Source: Desulfobacula sp.
GTDB taxonomy: Bacteria > Desulfobacterota > Desulfobacteria > Desulfobacterales > Desulfobacteraceae
NCBI RefSeq assembly: GCF_030611305.1
Contig: NZ_JAUWQB010000006.1
Location: 1-64,000, forward strand
Direction: 5' to 3'
DNA length: 64,000 nucleotides
Shown: piece after piece, positions 61,774-64,000 of the stretch
How positions within the stretch are numbered: position 1 is the stretch's first letter
How the letters are laid out: each line of letters opens with the position of its first letter
Translations under genes and position numbers: made by a program
The notes under the pieces: model-generated
Seen by the model: the letters and a program-made list of their open reading frames with translations, nothing else
What the model was told of the DNA's origin: nothing
Database searches by the model: none

Positions 61774-61820
61774 AAAGGATACAGGTAAAGGAAAATTCCT
61801 TTACCTGTATCCTTTTTTAT
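61774..61820 (+). terminator. Rho-independent terminator after metF
   Basis: AAAGGATACAGGTAAAGGAA-AA-TTCCTTTACCTGTATCCTTT, 20-bp perfect arms, then T-run. Confidence 0.9.
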
Positions 61821-61859
61821 ATTATGACTATAGAAAAATTATTACTCTGAGGAGATAAA

Positions 61860-62162
61860 ATGGCTGTAATCGTAAAGTATATCGTTGTCAGGAATGGAGA
61901 GGAAAAGATGACATTTGCGACAAAAAAAGAAGCAGACGCCTATGATAAAATGCTTGATATTGCCGACAATTTGTTTGAATTCCTGGAAAGTTCAAAAATC
62001 AAGCTTAATGAGAATCAACTTGAGGACATCTCCCTGTTACTGGCAGAAAAAAGGGATAAACTGATGCCCATTTTAAGAGGAATCAACCCAAAGAAAAAAC
62101 CTGCCAAAAAACCTGAACAAAAAGAGAATGTTGCCAAAAAATCCAAAGCACAAAAAAAATAG
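61860..62162 (+). CDS. yebG: YebG-family protein
   Basis: MAVIVKYIVVRNGEEKMTFATKKEADAYDKMLDIADNL closely matches the remembered E. coli YebG N-terminus (MAVEVKYVVIREGEEKMSFTSKKEADAYDKMLD). Confidence 0.88.
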   Translation: MAVIVKYIVVRNGEEKMTFATKKEADAYDKMLDIADNLFEFLESSKIKLNENQLEDISLLLAEKRDKLMPILRGINPKKKPAKKPEQKENVAKKSKAQKK

Positions 62163-62203
62163 TCAGCAACATTTTTTTGCAAATTTAATTCCATTGCTAT
62201 CTG

Positions 62204-63070
62204 TTACCGAATCCACTTTATTACAGGTTTTTTTCTTGACGCTGTATTGGCGTGCTTATATGCCGGAGATCCCATAATAATGCATGCATAAACCATACGA
62301 CCTTTAGGCAGTTTAATAAGATTTCGGAGTTTTTTGCTGTACTTTAATGACAGGTTTAAAAAACCTATATAGCAGGTTCCAAGTCCTAATGAATATGCAT
62401 AATTCATTATATTGCTTGCTGAAATATTGCAGTTTTCGTTAGAGAAGACAGCACCTTTCGGGGCATGTACAAGAATTAAAACAGGCGCATTATGAAGGAT
62501 AAAGTCTCTGCCTTTTTCTGTTTCATCGATATAATACTGCATTGGTTCTACATACCTTGTGATGGTATCTGATACTGGAAACAGTTTCATCGTTTTATAT
62601 ATGAGGTTACCAGGGAATTTTTTTATAAAGTAAAAGATTTTTGTACTGAAAACAAAAACTGCATTTGAAATTTTGCTTAAAATTTTTTTATCGGAAATAA
62701 CCAGATACCCAACATTTTGAGAATTACTTGCAGTGGGTGCATGGTTTACAAGACCGATTACTTTTTCAATTAATTCATCCGGAATATTTTTGTCTTTATA
62801 CCGCCTTACACTTCTTCTTCCCCTTGCGATGGTTTCATAAACTTCTGGATTAATAAGGTCACCGTCTGTTTTTTTTATTTGCGCCTGATCAAGACCGTTA
62901 TGCTCTATAGCCCCCTGAGGGCATACGGCAAGGCAATGGCTACAGCGGTTGCAATCATCCGGTGCAACTATTTCAGGAATACCGTCTATGTCTCTCCACA
63001 CTATAGAAATGCAGTCTTTTACGCATAACATGCATTTTGTACATTTTTCTTCAATTCGTTGTATTTTCAT
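62204..63070 (-). CDS. Ferredoxin-domain nitroreductase
   Basis: CTKCMLCVKDCISIVW...CNRCSHCLAVCPQGAIE then GRRSVRRYKDKNIPDELIEKVIGLVNHAPTASNSQ. Confidence 0.93.
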   Translation of the reverse strand: MKIQRIEEKCTKCMLCVKDCISIVWRDIDGIPEIVAPDDCNRCSHCLAVCPQGAIEHNGLDQAQIKKTDGDLINPEVYETIARGRRSVRRYKDKNIPDELIEKVIGLVNHAPTASNSQNVGYLVISDKKILSKISNAVFVFSTKIFYFIKKFPGNLIYKTMKLFPVSDTITRYVEPMQYYIDETEKGRDFILHNAPVLILVHAPKGAVFSNENCNISASNIMNYAYSLGLGTCYIGFLNLSLKYSKKLRNLIKLPKGRMVYACIIMGSPAYKHANTASRKKPVIKWIR

Positions 63071-63219
63071 AGTTTCTCATTTTTGTATATAGTATTCGGT
63101 GCTTCACTATAGTTTGTAATCCTTCCTTTTACCATATTTTTCATGTAACTTAAGGATAAACTCGTCACTGATGAAAGAGTTATCAGATAGACTAAAATTA
63201 ATGAAGGAGCACAAATAAT

Positions 63220-63951
63220 ATGAATCAGGTTATTAATCTGTTGAAAAATCATCGCTCAATTCGGAAGTTTAAACCGGAACCCGTCAGCAATGAAAAGGTG
63301 CATGCCATTATTGAAGCGGCTGGCTGGGCGTCCACATCAAATTTTATTCAGGCCTATACTGTTATCCGTGTGAAAAATAAGGAAACGCGAAAACAGATTG
63401 CAAAACTTGCAGGCCCCCAGCCCTGGGTAGAAACAAGTCCGCTGTTCCTTGTGTTCTGTGCTGACTTAAAGAGATCTCAAGGTGCCTGTATTCATGAAAA
63501 CAAAGAGATGGTATCAGGTTTTACCGAGCAGTTTATCATCGCCACGGTGGATGTGTCCCTTGCAGCTCAAAATGCTATGATTGCTGCGGAATCGCTGGGT
63601 CTTGGTGGTGTTTTTATTGGCGGTATCCGGAATGACCCTGAAAGAGTCTGTAAACTTCTGAAGATTCCTGATCATGTTTACCCGGTTTTCGGAATGTGTC
63701 TTGGATACCCGGATGAAAAACAGGAACAGAAACCAAGGCTACCGGTCAATGTGGTCCTGAAGGAAGATGATTACCAAGAGGATAAAACGGATCTGAAAAA
63801 GTACAATGAAATCTGTCGTGACTATTACCAAAATCGTTCCAACTCTTCCAGAGAGGATACATGGACAAGCCAGATATCAGTCATGATGAGCAAACCCGCA
63901 CGTCCTCATATGAAAGCATTTTTAGAAAAAAGAGGATTTGAATTCAAATAA
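63220..63951 (+). CDS. NfsA-like NADPH-dependent nitro/flavin reductase
   Basis: LLKNHRSIRKFKPEPVSNEKVHAIIEAAGWASTSNFIQAYTVI; LGLGGVFIGGIRNDPE. Confidence 0.92.
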   Translation: MNQVINLLKNHRSIRKFKPEPVSNEKVHAIIEAAGWASTSNFIQAYTVIRVKNKETRKQIAKLAGPQPWVETSPLFLVFCADLKRSQGACIHENKEMVSGFTEQFIIATVDVSLAAQNAMIAAESLGLGGVFIGGIRNDPERVCKLLKIPDHVYPVFGMCLGYPDEKQEQKPRLPVNVVLKEDDYQEDKTDLKKYNEICRDYYQNRSNSSREDTWTSQISVMMSKPARPHMKAFLEKRGFEFK

Positions 63952-64000
63952 AACGGGGATTGGATAAGAATCATCAGTATGGAGAAAAATTGAATATTGA

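Noticed and set aside
1-64000. CRISPR array or known defence system
   Set aside because: No regularly spaced direct repeats and no cas, restriction-modification or other defence genes recognised.
1-64000. tRNA-Sec, selA, selB or selD in the window
   Set aside because: None seen; Sec machinery must be checked elsewhere in the genome.

Overview
The gene content (sulfate adenylyltransferase, HdrA/MvhD, MetFV, an indirect Gln/Asn-tRNA pathway) suggests a Desulfobacteraceae-like sulfate reducer; this is inference, since no taxonomic search was run. The left ~5.6 kb is accessory DNA: two ORFans, at least one attC-like site resembling an integron gene cassette, and a small integrative element (tyrosine integrase, AlpA-like protein, Rep_trans-like initiator, tandem RHH regulator) ending near two tRNA-Ser genes. 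The rest is mostly core genome: argS, gatCA, mutL, gatB, queA-tgt, hypAB, gltX, rpmF-acpP-rpiB-glyA, a rib operon, nusB, a pabBC fusion, sat, and the ffh-rpsP-rimM-trmD-rplS-rnhB-rsmI cluster, then rlmN, nth, ubiB and an acyl-CoA dehydrogenase. An hdrA-mvhD-metV-metF locus follows. The main finding is three genes interrupted by an in-frame UGA exactly where the family has a redox Cys: HdrA (55425), MvhD (59720) and a DUF1573 protein (35893). All three are best read as selenoproteins. The DUF1573 case is the most likely to be under-described. Other points of interest are tandem GTAAA-N9-TTTAC operators upstream of the RHH gene, a long inverted repeat plus an opposite-strand terminator upstream of rep, a nested cruciform beside the tRNAs, and a 24-bp perfect REP/RAYT-like inverted repeat inside the rib operon.
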